DNA of 64,000 nt from Lotus japonicus (GCF_012489685.1 NC_080044.1:56783507-56847506), one strand, 5' to 3'; numbered from the stretch's first letter, positions 44,651 through 57,700 are shown. Notes: generated by a model not told the origin, from the sequence alone. Program-made: numbers and translations.

Positions 44651-45865
44651 ATGGTGAATACTAATCAGCTAGCTGAGATGATGGCCACTATGGCCCAAGC
44701 GGTAACAACGCAGGCCCAAGCGGTAACAGCACAGGCAAATGATAATGCCATGAGGCGTGCTACTGAAGAAGCACGTGAACAGCATCAACGTCAGAGAGAG
44801 ATAACTCTGGACCAAAACAAAGGCCTCAATGATTTCAGGAGGCAAAACCCACCAAAGTTCTCTGGTGGTACTGACCCAGGCGCAGCGGATCTTTGGATCC
44901 AGGAAATCGAGAAGATTTTCGGCGTTCTGCAGACTGTAGAGGGTGCCAAGGTGGGCATGGCGACTTATCTTCTGCTGGGAGATGCTGAATACTGGTGGAA
45001 GGGCACCAGGGGAATCATGGAAGCCAACCATGAAGAGATCAACTGGAACTCGTTCCGGACCGCGTTCTTGGAGAAGTATTTTCCGACAAGTGCCCGGGAT
45101 GAGAGGGAGGCGCAGTTTTTGACACTCCGTCAGGGAGGTATGTCTGTACCGGAATTTGCTTCGAAGCTGGAGTCTTTGGCAAAGCATTTCCAATTCTTTA
45201 ATGATCTTGTTGATGAGCGCTACATGTGCAAGCGCTTCGTGAATGGACTGAGACCAGATATTGAGGACTCAGTGAGGCCGCTGGGAATCATGCGATTCCA
45301 ATCGCTGGTGGAGAAAGCCACGGAAGTGGAGCTGATGAAGAATAGGAGGTTGAACCGTGTTGGAACTGGAGGACCGATGAGATCAGGTTCTCAAAATTTT
45401 CGAGACAAAGGAAAATTTCAGAGCGGGAGGCCATATCAGCGTCCTGCTGGAGAAGGGTTTACTTCAGGATCTTACAGACCCATGACGGGTACTGCTGGTG
45501 GTTCTGGAGATCGGACTTTGAATAGGGAGATGACCTGTTTCAGATGTGGGAGGCCGGGGCACTATGTTAATGCTTGTCCCGACACGAGGCCCAAATGCCT
45601 TAATTGTGACCGAATGGGGCATAATGCTGGTCAGTGCAGAGCACCCAAGACGGAGCCAACCCTGAACACTGCTCGTGGAAAGCGTCCTGCTACTAAGGCA
45701 AGAGTCTACACCATGGACGGTGAGAGAGCTGAGGGGTTTGTCAGAGGAGAGCGCAAGAACGATGGTAACTTTCTAACCATTCTTTCTCATTCTATTATAA
45801 TATATTCCACTACTCTCGTAGCGTGTGCAAACACACCTAACTTACATATACTGTCTGAGCTTTAA
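44651..45865 (+). CDS. gag: Chromovirus Gag, array unit 2
   Basis: 404 residues, identical in protein sequence to the unit 1 copy, with both zinc knuckles. The unit-2 internal region differs from unit 1 in three places seen outside gag: GATGATTAG versus GATTATTAG (46220), GTATTAAG versus GTATCAAG (46286), and a one-base deletion at GATCCAAGG (46400). It is probably the same genomic copy as the gag at 59541-60755. Confidence 0.92.
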   Translation: MVNTNQLAEMMATMAQAVTTQAQAVTAQANDNAMRRATEEAREQHQRQREITLDQNKGLNDFRRQNPPKFSGGTDPGAADLWIQEIEKIFGVLQTVEGAKVGMATYLLLGDAEYWWKGTRGIMEANHEEINWNSFRTAFLEKYFPTSARDEREAQFLTLRQGGMSVPEFASKLESLAKHFQFFNDLVDERYMCKRFVNGLRPDIEDSVRPLGIMRFQSLVEKATEVELMKNRRLNRVGTGGPMRSGSQNFRDKGKFQSGRPYQRPAGEGFTSGSYRPMTGTAGGSGDRTLNREMTCFRCGRPGHYVNACPDTRPKCLNCDRMGHNAGQCRAPKTEPTLNTARGKRPATKARVYTMDGERAEGFVRGERKNDGNFLTILSHSIIIYSTTLVACANTPNLHILSEL

Positions 45866-46580
45866 CCTTATAGTTAGTACACCTATTAAGACTTTACTCA
45901 GTTATTGCTCGTATTTTAACTATAGAAGTACACGAGGTTTAGGATGACATGCTAAGCCTAGGAAGTAGTCTTCCACCGATACGTTTAAACGGAAGTATAT
46001 TGTGGAGCCGACACATGCTATTGAGCTGTATGACAGTAAGTTGAAGGGTGAGATGACGAAATGACTGGTTAAGTCCCTTGAGGTATAGTTATGGTTTGAA
46101 CCTCTAGAGGTTAAGTCTTGATCTGTGTGAAGTGTTTAGGATTTCAATAAGTCGAAATTGGTTTGAGTGAGGAATGTTTTGAGGACGAAGACGACAATAA
46201 TGGATTATTGGATATTAAGAAGATGATTAGCTTATGAGTGGTCAATGAATGGATGATTAAGGAGATGAGTCTTGTCATGCACGAGGTATTAAGACTCAAG
46301 TCGAGTTTTAGACTTGAACGGTGACTAAGTAGAAGATTGATTTCATGGTGCGAGTGATGATGATCACGAAGTTAGAAGTAACGTTAATGGACTATTAGAT
46401 CCAAGGCAATAGTTTGACTAGGAGTTATCAAGCGACCGAGTTGAGTTTGGATCATGAGTGAACATCACGAGGACAAGTTGAGCATTCACTCCGGAACACA
46501 GAGAAGTACCGAGCTACTAATCAGTAATTTGGACGAACAAAAGCAAAGGAGCAAGTGGTTAAGGTTGTGCGATTGCACGA

Positions 46581-46817
46581 ATGCCAACAAATATTATTTC
46601 CAACGGAGACCCGACGCAAGTGGTCGAACCGGACAACATAGAGTTGGAAGATGATATGTCTTTTGAGACGCCGTTGGTCAACATTGGGACTAGAAGAGTG
46701 AAACAATCGAAGAGAAAGCAGAGTGTTTTAGTGAAAATTATTTGGAATAAAGACACGGACGGTGTTATGTGAGAGTTAGAGGAAAAGATCAAGAACAATA
46801 GTCAGAGCTTTTACTGA
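46581..46817 (+). pseudogene. Remnant of integrase C-terminus and chromodomain, array unit 2
   Basis: Same GDPTQVV and VLVKIIW signature and the same TGA in place of the conserved Trp as in unit 1. A shared inactivating change fits amplification from one already-defective copy. Confidence 0.8.
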
Positions 46818-46861
46818 ACCCTAAGTTTCGAGGACGAAACTTTCTTTTTGGAGGGTAGTAA

Positions 46862-47936
46862 TGTAAGGCCCGAGTTTTTAAGTTCATGCTAAGTGAATAA
46901 ACTTCTTATTCACGATTAGGGTTGATGTAATGTGAAGGGAAACCTGAACGAAAGTTTATTAAATGAAATATATTTATGAAGGAGAAAGTTCAGGAAAAGT
47001 TCAAGGATTTCATTATGATCGATAAAAGTTATAGCACGATCGTTACACGCTTAAACCTAGTCAGAAACCCTAGTATATAGCTAATTTTCACTTTTAGGCA
47101 CGACGGAAGTTAATTCCAAAAATCTTCAGAGAAATGTTAGAACTTCTCTTTTTCCATATATCAAAATTGTTTCGAGGCGAAACTCTAGGATCTACGAACG
47201 TCCGATTCCAATCATCGGAAGTTTGCCGAAACCGAACCCTGGTATTTCAAAACCCTAGAATTTCTCGACAATGAAGACTTTATCTATTCAGAGCTTCAAA
47301 TGAATATTCTACACGCGTACACCCATTTCTCTTGATGATTCAATCTTTCTTCCGAAGGAAGTTTTCTATTCCGACATTCGATGCAAAAGCAACTTATCGG
47401 GTAAAATAGTTTACACCGACTTTGCACCGACTTTGCATTAGTTGCCAAAAATACAAGGAGACATCTTCTTAGCTTAGGAATTCCTTTGCCAAAACCTATC
47501 TTAGAATTCATGGAGAATGATGCCGGAAAAATCTGATTCGCGAAACTTTCATTTTCCCGCGAATTACCATTTTCTATATATAGCAAGAAAGGTGAGAAAA
47601 ATCACAAGAACTCCTCCATTTTCTCTCCAAGGCCGCGAGCTCCATAGAAGGAAGAGGAAGAAGAGCTTTTCTTCAAACCTTGCTTGATCGTCGATCAATC
47701 AGTTGCTGCTTCAAGGTTTCGAGGTATAGTCGCTAATCCTTACCTCTGATCGCTTTTTCCATAGCTTTTCTGTAGAGTTTTCTGAGTGGATAGTTTATGG
47801 GTTTTGCAAAACTATCCTGAATCTTTCATTTATGATTCTAAACCTCTTCTATATGTGCCCAAGATCACTTCTGCCGGATTAGATTTTCCGTTATGTCGCC
47901 GGAATTCCGCCGGAATCAATTCTAGCCTAAAATACC
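46862..47936 (+). repeat. LTR3 of the array, 5' 1075 bases up to the gap
   Basis: Starts TGTAAGGCCCGAG and is cut by the assembly gap. It matches LTRb (58543 downward) at diagnostic sites (TTTATGATTC, CACCGACTTTGCATT) except for at least six single-base deletions, mostly in homopolymers. Confidence 0.9.
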
Positions 47937-48036
47937 NNNNNNNNNNNNNNNNNNNNNNNNNNNNNNNNNNNNNNNNNNNNNNNNNNNNNNNNNNNNNNNN
48001 NNNNNNNNNNNNNNNNNNNNNNNNNNNNNNNNNNNN
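47937..48036. other. Assembly gap of exactly 100 N
   Basis: A round 100-N run is the usual placeholder for a scaffold join of unknown size. It separates two contigs that both end close to or inside the same retroelement array. Confidence 0.98.
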
Positions 48037-48436
48037 AAGTTCTGAAGATCCAGAAGTTCTGACAACCAAGAAACTCTGAAGGTTCAGATGTTCTGATGGT
48101 GTAGAAGACTCTGATGATCCAGAAGCTGAACAGTGGAAACTCTGATGTCCAGAAGCAAGAAACTCTGAAGACCATGTACTTCCCTCTGAGTTCAGAATCA
48201 GAAGATACAACGGTCAGAGGATCTGTGCTTTCCCTCTGACTCTGATCAACCGGCTTCACAAGTTCCAACATGAAGCATTCCCCTGATCAGAAGTCTCCTA
48301 GGTTTAAAGGTCAAGTCGCTATCCAAGTACAAAAAGCAACTGTACCATCCTGACGACCTACCTAACGTTCTCAGCCACAGCAGAAGCTGGAATTTCCAGA
48401 ACTGCCCTCCAACGGTAGCATTTCCATGCAGCGTTC
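48037..48436 (-). other. SIRE/Maximus-like sequence, right half of the array's target (inverted)
   Basis: Rich in TTCTGA/CAGAAG motifs typical of legume copia LTRs. Read on the minus strand it begins GAACGCTGCATGG right after the array's 3' end, and GAACG repeats the left flank at 34322-34326. It has no second array LTR on its other side within this contig; it runs into the gap. Confidence 0.6.
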
Positions 48437-51400
48437 TGTAACACCCCGATTTCGGTGGCGTCACTTTAGTAACCAAAAGTAAACTTAATGCGGAAAGACG
48501 TGAAATATTTTTTTTTTCGATAATAACTAAGACAAGACTGAATTAAATAAAACCCAAAAGCGAAAAGTAATAGAGCTAATATACAATATATAAACAGCCC
48601 CGCTGTAAGTAACAACCTCGTCACGAGTGACCTCCAGTGACGGAAAGAAAAGTGTAGCGCCCGAAGGCAAAATGTACAAACCAAATCTAAAGGTAAGTGT
48701 CCGCAACACTATCCCTCAAAACTGAGAATAAGCTGGCCCATCGGCCTGAAACAAGACCTCCTAAGTCCAACCAACTCTCTGTGATTCCCGTAAAGAAACC
48801 ACACAAAAAGCTATAGGTGGGAAACTACCCTGTCCCCAAAGAAAACAAATGATGTTCAGAGCTAAGACTCTACTCCTACACTAATCCCATCTTGAGGAGC
48901 TCACACCAGCACTAAAACCTACATGCTAGCATGATCGTCGTCCGAATTCGAAATCCAGAACGACCTAGTCTATGTACACATCCGTCATCCTCTCGCTACC
49001 GCGACGCGCTCCTGTTCCAGCATCCCAACCTAGTTTCCCCCGAAGGGTGAACCATGGTGAACCCAATCCGCAATATTCATCTGACAAAAGGCGTTGTCCG
49101 CCAAAACACACACAGAAGACGCGAGGGTCAACTCTAAAGAACTATGTAGATAATAAACCCAATAGGTACAAATAATAGATAGCCACTTAGGCTTATAACT
49201 AGAGATATCATTCCTAGGGTTGCATGTTCCACAAAATCATAACGACAATAATAACAATTAGCATGTTCCAAGTAAGTTTATCAAATAGCAACCACACTCA
49301 TCAACTAAGTCAGTATGCATGTTGCATGATATGTATGCAGGTTAACCCAGTCAACCAATATGCAATCCGGAACGGATGGACATCAACGGATCAATCCTAG
49401 CACCAGCAACGGTGGGACCATTCTGCCCGCGTGCCTCTTACACCAAACATAGGTATGGACATCAAACGAGTCAATCCTAGCACCAGCAACGGTGGGACCA
49501 TTCTGCTCGCGTGCCTCTGGGATGGACATCAACCGGATCAATCCTAGCACCAGCAACGGTGGGACCATTCTGCCCGCGTGTCTCTTACACCAAACCAAGG
49601 TAGCCAGATCAGCCGTAACCCGTAGGTCTGCCATTTCGGTCTGCTACAAGAGACGTCTACAAACGCTCTTCCACGGCATTCCGGGTCTTATGACCATTTT
49701 GGAAACCGACGAGGTCCAGAGTACGTCCTGTGTTAATACCTCATTAATGTTGCATGAATGCAAGATGATTAGTCAATCAACGTCTCCGATCTCACTCGAC
49801 ACGTCGTCACGTGTTCTAGGTAAATTAAAGTCTCTAAAAGCTTACCCTAAGGTAACGGTCGATTCTGCGACCAAAAGACACACTTCACAACAACACATAG
49901 CTGCTCCAACAGCACCACAACACACGCTGCTCCAACAGCACAATAACACACGCTGCTCCAACAGCACAACAATAAAACGCTGCTCCAACAGCACAACATC
50001 AAACGCTGCTCCAACAGCACAAGGACAACTTACTCAACACTTGGATCCGACGACACTCCTCGTTTTTCCAAAAATTAAGATTTCACTTCCAATGCCTTCC
50101 TTCGAGGTTGTTATCATTACTTAAAGATTTAGAGGTTATTTAAGGTCTTATGAGTTTTCTTTATAAATAGATTCCATTTTGTCTTATCGCAAGTCTTATA
50201 CATTTGCAGGATCTCCCAATCCCAAGTCGCTTCCAGAGGATGTCTCGATCCATAAACCCTATACAAGGCCCGAACCTCGTTCGTCCTATCAAACTTTCTC
50301 AAAACTCTCAAAATAAAATCGGCATGACCTGCCCGCTATTCTCACCATTCAGAATCTCAGATTTCCAGTGTAAAGCATATTTAAATCATCACAATCAACA
50401 ACATGTCATATATCAAGAAATCTCAACATTAACACTTAGCACTTAGCATATAAAGCATGCACCACACATCCTAGATTACCCACATAGCACATAGCATGTA
50501 AGTCAATCTTCAAAAACATTCAGTAGATGAATCATCTACATTGTCAGCCGAAGCCTCAGAAAACATTTTCACTCACACACAATCTCAGTGCATAAACAGT
50601 AAACAATGTCGAAACATCGACCCTAAGCATTAACTAGAGATTCAGTGAGAAGCCCTCACCTGCAGATTCTCCAGGATTATCTTCTAACTCTTCCTCACAA
50701 GCAAAGCGTTGCTCCTCAGGAAATTCCTCAAAAGTTCCTTTAAAGCAAAAGTCACAGAAATACTATCAGAATCTATCGAAAACTAAGCTATCGATACTTA
50801 CTAAGGTTACACGAAGTAATCTATACTCTAAGGTACGATAATCTAGCGCGAAAGACAAGTTTTCGGAAAAGGAAATTTTCCTCCTCCCCCTCTAATAGGC
50901 TCGGCCACTTTTGGTAATTGTGGGGCTCGATTTTTCTTCGATCAAACTTGGTTCCTATGCTATCATTAGCCTTAACTAAGGGTATTCTGAACTCGGAAAA
51001 ATTATCGGATAAAAACTGTCGCAGGGGTATTTTGGTCATGATTTTTAACTTAGGATTTTCAAAACTGAAATCCCAAAATAAAATTTGCAGGGACGTCACC
51101 CAACGACGTTTATGACAACTAATCCTACTAGCACTAAGCTAAGGCGATAGTTTTCAGCCTAAAGGTTGGAACTTTACTCAAAAACTACATAAATGGGTAT
51201 TTTAGGCTAGAATTGATTCCGGCGGAATTCCGGCGACATAACGGAAAATCTAATCCGGCAGAAGTGATCTTGGGCACATATAGAAGAGGTTTAGAATCAT
51301 AAATGAAAGATTCAGGATAGTTTTGCCAAAAACCCATAAACTATCCACTCAGAAAACTCTACAGAAAGCTATGGAAAAAGCGATCAGAGGTAAGGATTAG

Positions 51401-52275
51401 CGACTATACCTCGAACCTTGAAGCAGCAACTGATTGATCGACGATCAAGCAAGGTTTGAAGAAAAGCTCTTCTTCCTCTTCCTTCTATGGAGCTCGCGGC
51501 CTTGGAGAGAAAATGGAGGAGTTCTTGTGATTTTTCTCACCTTTCTTGCTATATATAGAAAATGGTAATTCGCGGGAAAATGAAAGTTTCGCGAATCAGA
51601 TTTTTCCGGCATCATTCTCCATGAATTCTAAGATAGGTTTTGGCAAAGGAATTCCTAAGCTAAGAAGATGTCTCCTTGTATTTTTGGCAACTAATGCAAA
51701 GTCGGTGCAAAGTCGGTGTAAAACTATTTTACCCGATAAGTTGCTTTTTGCATCGAATGTCGGAATAGAAAACTTCCTTCGGAAGAAAGATTGAAATCAT
51801 CAAGAGAAATGGGTGTACGCGTGTAGAATATTCATTTGAAGCTCTGAATAGATAAAGTCTTCATTGTCGAGAAATTCTAGGGTTTTGAAATACCAGGGTT
51901 TCGGTTTCGGCAAACTTCCGATGATTGGAATCGGACGTTCGTAGATCCTAGAGTTTCGCCTCGAAACAATTTTGATATATGGAAAAAGAGAAGTTCTAAC
52001 ATTTCTCTGAAGATTTTTGGAATTAACTTCCGTCGTGCCTAAAAGTGAAAATTAGCTATATACTAGGGTTTCTGACCTAGGTTTAAGCGTGTAACGATCG
52101 TGCTATAACTTTTATCGATCATAATGAAATCCTTGAACTTTTCCTGAACTTTCTCCTTCATAAATATATTTCATTTAATAAACTTTCGTTCAGGTTTCCC
52201 TTCACATTACATCAACCCTAATCGTGAATAAGAAGTTTATTCACTTAGCATGAACTTAAAAACTCGGGCCTTACA
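48437..52275 (-). repeat. LTRa, outer 3' LTR of the array
   Basis: 3839 bases including the terminal CA that in-array LTRs lack. It carries many one-base indels relative to LTRb, for example CAGCCCCGC (48596), GAACCCAATCC (49060), GCAAAAGTC (50745), CGTCACCCAACG (51095), GCCAAAAACCC (51325) and CGAACCTTG (51415). Confidence 0.9.
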
Positions 52276-52319
52276 TTACTACCCTCCAAAAAGAAAGTTT
52301 CGTCCTCGAAACTTAGGGT

Positions 52320-52556
52320 TCAGTAAAAGCTCTGACTATTGTTCTTGATCTTTTCCTCTAACTCTCACATAACACCGTCCGTGTCTTTATTCCAAATAAT
52401 TTTCACTAAAACACTCTGCTTTCTCTTCGATTGTTTCACTCTTCTAGTCCCAATGTTGACCAACGGCGTCTCAAAAGACATATCATCTTCCAACTCTATG
52501 TTGTCCGGTTCGACCACTTGCGTCGGGTCTCCGTTGGAAATAATATTTGTTGGCAT
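52320..52556 (-). pseudogene. Remnant of integrase C-terminus and chromodomain, array unit 3
   Basis: Inverted copy of the same GDPTQVV to ELEEKIKNN stretch with the TGA that replaces Trp. Confidence 0.78.
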
Positions 52557-53272
52557 TCGTGCAATCGCACAACCTTAACCACTTGCTCCTTTGCTTTTGT
52601 TCGTCCAAATTACTGATTAGTAGCTCGGTACTTCTCTGTGTTCCGGAGTGAATGCTCAACTTGTCCTCGTGATGTTCACTCATGATCCAAACTCAACTCG
52701 GTCGCTTGATAACTCCTAGTCAAACTATTGCCTTGGAATCTAATAGTCCATTAACGTTACTTCTAACTTCGTGATCATCATCACTCGCACCATGAAATCA
52801 ATCTTCTACTTAGTCACCGTTCAAGTCTAAAACTCGACTTGAGTCTTAATACCTCGTGCATGACAAGACTCATCTCCTTAATCATCCATTCATTGACCAC
52901 TCATAAGCTAATCATCTTCTTAATATCCAATAATCCATTATTGTCGTCTTCGTCCTCAAAACATTCCTCACTCAAACCAATTTCGACTTATTGAAATCCT
53001 AAACACTTCACACAGATCAAGACTTAACCTCTAGAGGTTCAAACCATAACTATACCTCAAGGGACTTAACCAGTCATTTCGTCATCTCACCCTTCAACTT
53101 ACTGTCATACAGCTCAATAGCATGTGTCGGCTCCACAATATACTTCCGTTTAAACGTATCGGTGGAAGACTACTTCCTAGGCTTAGCATGTCATCCTAAA
53201 CCTCGTGTACTTCTATAGTTAAAATACGAGCAATAACTGAGTAAAGTCTTAATAGGTGTACTAACTATAAGG

Positions 53273-54487
53273 TTAAAGCTCAGACAGTATATGTAAGTTA
53301 GGTGTGTTTGCACACGCTACGAGAGTAGTGGAATATATTATAATAGAATGAGAAAGAATGGTTAGAAAGTTACCATCGTTCTTGCGCTCTCCTCTGACAA
53401 ACCCCTCAGCTCTCTCACCGTCCATGGTGTAGACTCTTGCCTTAGTAGCAGGACGCTTTCCACGAGCAGTGTTCAGGGTTGGCTCCGTCTTGGGTGCTCT
53501 GCACTGACCAGCATTATGCCCCATTCGGTCACAATTAAGGCATTTGGGCCTCGTGTCGGGACAAGCATTAACATAGTGCCCCGGCCTACCACATCTGAAA
53601 CAGGTCATCTCCCTATTCAAAGTCCGATCTCCAGAACCACCAGCAGTACCCGTCATGGGTCTGTAAGATCCTGAAGTAAACCCTTCTCCAGCAGGACGCT
53701 GATATGGCCTCCCGCTCTGAAATTTTCCTTTGTCTCGAAAATTTTGAGAACCTGATCTCATCGGTCCTCCAGTTCCAACACGGTTCAACCTCCTATTCTT
53801 CATCAGCTCCACTTCCGTGGCTTTCTCCACCAGCGATTGGAATCGCATGATTCCCAGCGGCCTCACTGAGTCCTCAATATCTGGTCTCAGTCCATTCACG
53901 AAGCGCTTGCACATGTAGCGCTCATCAACAAGATCATTAAAGAATTGGAAATGCTTTGCCAAAGACTCCAGCTTCAAAGCAAATTCCGGTACAGACATAC
54001 CTCCCTGACGGAGTGTCAAAAACTGCGCCTCCCTCTCATCCCGGGCACTTGTCGGAAAATACTTCTCCAAGAACGCGGTCCGGAACGAGTTCCATTTGAT
54101 CTCTTCATGGTTGGCTTCCATGATTCCCCTGGTGCCCTTCCACCAGTATTCAGCATCTCCCAGCAGAAGATAAGTCGCCATGCCCACCTTGGCACCCTCT
54201 ACAGTCTGCAGAACGCCGAAAATCTTCTCGATTTCCTGGATCCAAAGATCCGCTGCGCCTGGGTCAGTACCACCAGAGAACTTTGGTGGGTTTTGCCTCC
54301 TGAAATCATTGAGGCCTTTGTTTTGGTCCAGAGTTATCTCTCTCTGACGTTGATGCTGTTCACGTGCTTCTTCAGTAGCACGCCTCATGGCATTATCATT
54401 TGCCTGTGCTGTTACCGCTTGGGCCTGCGTTGTTACCGCTTGGGCCATAGTGGCCATCATCTCAGCTAGCTGATTAGTATTCACCAT
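53273..54487 (-). CDS. gag: Chromovirus Gag, array unit 3
   Basis: 404 residues with the same domains and both zinc knuckles. It differs from all other copies by two amino acids: Lys for Asn in EEIKWNSF and Leu for Ser in PEFALKL, plus a silent change in the first knuckle. These private changes show that it is a separate genomic copy and not an assembly duplicate of unit 1 or 2. Confidence 0.92.
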   Translation of the reverse strand: MVNTNQLAEMMATMAQAVTTQAQAVTAQANDNAMRRATEEAREQHQRQREITLDQNKGLNDFRRQNPPKFSGGTDPGAADLWIQEIEKIFGVLQTVEGAKVGMATYLLLGDAEYWWKGTRGIMEANHEEIKWNSFRTAFLEKYFPTSARDEREAQFLTLRQGGMSVPEFALKLESLAKHFQFFNDLVDERYMCKRFVNGLRPDIEDSVRPLGIMRFQSLVEKATEVELMKNRRLNRVGTGGPMRSGSQNFRDKGKFQSGRPYQRPAGEGFTSGSYRPMTGTAGGSGDRTLNREMTCFRCGRPGHYVNACPDTRPKCLNCDRMGHNAGQCRAPKTEPTLNTARGKRPATKARVYTMDGERAEGFVRGERKNDGNFLTILSHSIIIYSTTLVACANTPNLHILSEL

Positions 54488-54702
54488 GTTCTGTTAAGTT
54501 AAACAAACAGTTAGTACTCATCATAAGATAGCATCTAGTATAACTATACAATATGATTAAGCAATAACTTCAATCAATTTTTAAGCGAAAAATCGCTTGC
54601 AGACAATCAATTTTCACTCTTTGCAGAGTCACACAACCTAGCACAGAAGACCTATTCCCCAACAACTCCCGAAAGACTCGACCGTGCTCTGATACCACAT
54701 AA

Positions 54703-57700
54703 TAACACCCCGATTTCGGTGGCGTCACTTTAGTAACCAAAAGTAAACTTAATGCGGAAAGACGTGAAATATTTTTTTTTTCGATAATAACTAAGACAAG
54801 ACTGTATTAAATAAAACCCAAAAGCGAAAAGTAATAGAGCTAATATACAATATATAAACAGCCCCCGCTGTAAGTAACAACCTCGTCACGAGTGACCTCC
54901 AGTGACGGAAAGAAAAGTGTAGCGCCCGAAGGCAAAATGTACAAACCAAATCTAAAGGTAAGTGTCCGCAACACTATCCCTCAAAACTGAGAATAAGCTG
55001 GCCCATCGGCCTGAAACAAGACCTCCTAAGTCCAACCAACTCTCTGTGATTCCCGTAAAGAAACCACACAAAAAGCTATAGGTGGGAAACTACCCTGTCC
55101 CCAAAGAAAACAAATGATGTTCAGAGCTAAGACTCTACTCCTACACTAATCCCATCTTGAGGAGCTCACACCAGCACTAAAACCTACATGCTAGCATGAT
55201 CGTCGTCCGAATTCGAAATCCAGAACGACCTAGTCTATGTACACCATCCGTCATCCTCTCGCTACCGCGACGCGCTCCTGTTCCAGCATCCCAACCTAGT
55301 TTCCCCCGAAGGGTGAACCATGGTGAACCAATCCGCAATATTCATCTGACAAAAGGCGTTGTCCGCCAAAACACACACAGAAGACGCGAGGGTCAACTCT
55401 AAAGAACTATGTAGATAATAAACCCAATAGGTACAAATAATAGATAGCCACTTAGGCTTATAACTAGAGATATCATTCCTAGGGTTGCATGTTCCACAAA
55501 ATCATAACGACAATAATAACAATTAGCATGTTCCAAGTAAGTTTATCAAATAGCAACCACACTCATCAACTAAGTCAGTATGCATGTTGCGTGATATGTA
55601 TGCAGGTTAACCCAGTCAACCAATATGCAATCCGGAACGGATGGACATCAACGGATCAATCCTAGCACCAGCAACGGTGGGACCATTCTGCCCGCGTGCC
55701 TCTTACATCAAACATAGGTATGGACATCAAACGAGTCAATCCTAGCACCAGCAACGGTGGGACCATTCTGCTCGCGTGCCTCTGGGATGGACATCAACCG
55801 GATCAATCCTAGCACCAGCAACGGTGGGACCATTCTGCCCGCGTGTCTCTTACACCAAACCAAGGTAGCCAGATCAGCCGTAACCCGTAGGTCTGCCATT
55901 TCGGTCTGCTACAAGAGACGTCTACAAACGCTCTTCCACGGCATTCCGGGTCTTATGACCATTTTGGAAACCGACGAGGTCCAGAGTACGTCCTGTGTTA
56001 ATACCTCATTAATGTTGCATGAATGCAAGATGATTAGTCAATCAACGTCTCCGATCTCACTCGACACGTCGTCACGTGTTCTAGGTAAATTAAAGTCTCT
56101 AAAAGCTTACCCTAAGGTAACGGTCGATTCTGCGACCAAAAGACACACTTCACAACAACACATAGCTGCTCCAACAGCACCACAATACACGCTGCTCCAA
56201 CAGCACAATAACACACGCTGCTCCAACAGCACAACAATAAAACGCTGCTCCAACAGCACAACATCAAACGCTGCTCCAACAGCACAAGGACAACTTACTC
56301 AACACTTGGATCCGACGACACTCCTCGTTTTTCCAAAAATTAAGATTTCACTTCCAATGCCTTCCTTCGAGGTTGTTATCATTACTTAAAGATTTAGAGG
56401 TTATTTAAGGTCTTATGAGTTTTCTTTATAAAATAGATTCCATTTTGTCTTATCGCAAGTCTTATACATTTGCAGGATCTCCCAATCCCAAGTCGCTTCC
56501 AGAGGATGTCTCGATCCATAAACCCTATACAAGGCCCGAACCTCGTTCGTCCTATCAAACTTTCTCAAAACTCTCAAAATAAAATCGGCATGACCTGCCC
56601 GCTATTCTCACCATTCAGAATCTCAGATTTCCAGTGTAAAGCATATTTAAATCATCACAATCAACAACATGTCATATATCAAGAAATCTCAACATTAACA
56701 CTTAGCACTTAGCATATAAAGCATGCACCACACATCCTAGATTACCCACATAGCACATAGCATGTAAGTCAATCTTCAAAAACATTCAGTAGATGAATCA
56801 TCTACATTGTCAGCCGAAGCCTCAGAAAACATTTTGACTCACACACAATCTCAGTGCATAAACAGTAAACAATGTCGAAACATCGACCCTAAGCATTAAC
56901 TAGAGATTCAGTGAGAAGCCCTCACCTGCAGATTCTCCAGGATTATCTTCTAACTCTTCCTCACAAGCAAAGCGTTGCTCCTCAGGAAATTCCTCAAAAG
57001 TTCCTTTAAAGCAAAGTCACAGAAATACTATCAGAATCTATCGAAAACTAAGCTATCGATACTTACTAAGGTTACACGAAGTAATCTATACTCTAAGGTA
57101 CGATAATCTAGCGCGAAAGACAAGTTTTCGGAAAAGGAAATTTTCCTCCTCCCCCTCTAATAGGCTCGGCCACTTTTGGTAATTGTGGGGCTCGATTTTT
57201 CTTCGATCAAACTTGGTTCCTATGCTATCATTAGCCTTAACTAAGGGTATTCTGAACTCGGAAAAATTATCGGATCAAAAACTGTCGCAGGGGTATTTTG
57301 GTCATGATTTTTAACTTAGGATTTTCAAAACTGAAATCCCATAAATAAAATTTTGCAGGGACGTCACCAACGACGTTTATGACAACTAATCCTACTAGCA
57401 CTAAGCTAAGGCGATAGTTTTCAGCCTAAAGGTTGGAACTTTACTCAAAAACTACATAAATGGGTATTTTAGGCTAGAATTGATTCCGGCGGAATTCCGG
57501 CGACATAACGGAAAATCTAATCCGGCAGAAGTGATCTTGGGCACATATAGAAGAGGTTTAGAATCATAAATGAAAGATTCAGGATAGTTTTGCAAAAACC
57601 CATAAACTATCCACTCAGAAAACTCTACAGAAAAGCTATGGAAAAAGCGATCAGAGGTAAGGATTAGCGACTATACCTCGAAACCTTGAAGCAGCAACTG

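Larger units (their letters stand above)
34327..47936 (+). mobile_element. Tandem gag-only chromovirus array, forward contig: LTR-int-LTR-int-LTR(partial)
   Basis: Units repeat every 6268 bases: LTR starts at 34327, 40595 and 46862. LTRs are 3841 bases (34327-38167, 40595-44435; the third is cut by the gap) and internal regions 2427 and 2426 bases. Each internal region has a primer-binding site, an intact gag, a remnant of the integrase chromodomain and a polypurine tract (TTTTTGGAGGGTAGTAA), with the rest of pol deleted. The left target duplication is GAACG (34322-34326). LTR identity is nearly complete, so the expansion is recent. Only the left outer boundary is present on this side of the gap. 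Confidence 0.93.

Noticed and set aside
49492..50124. 210-residue ORF repeated in every array LTR (also 36481, 42749, 55757, 62025)
   Set aside because: Runs across two tandem repeats, lies antisense to the LTR, is low complexity and has no family motif. The recurrence only reflects LTR copy number.
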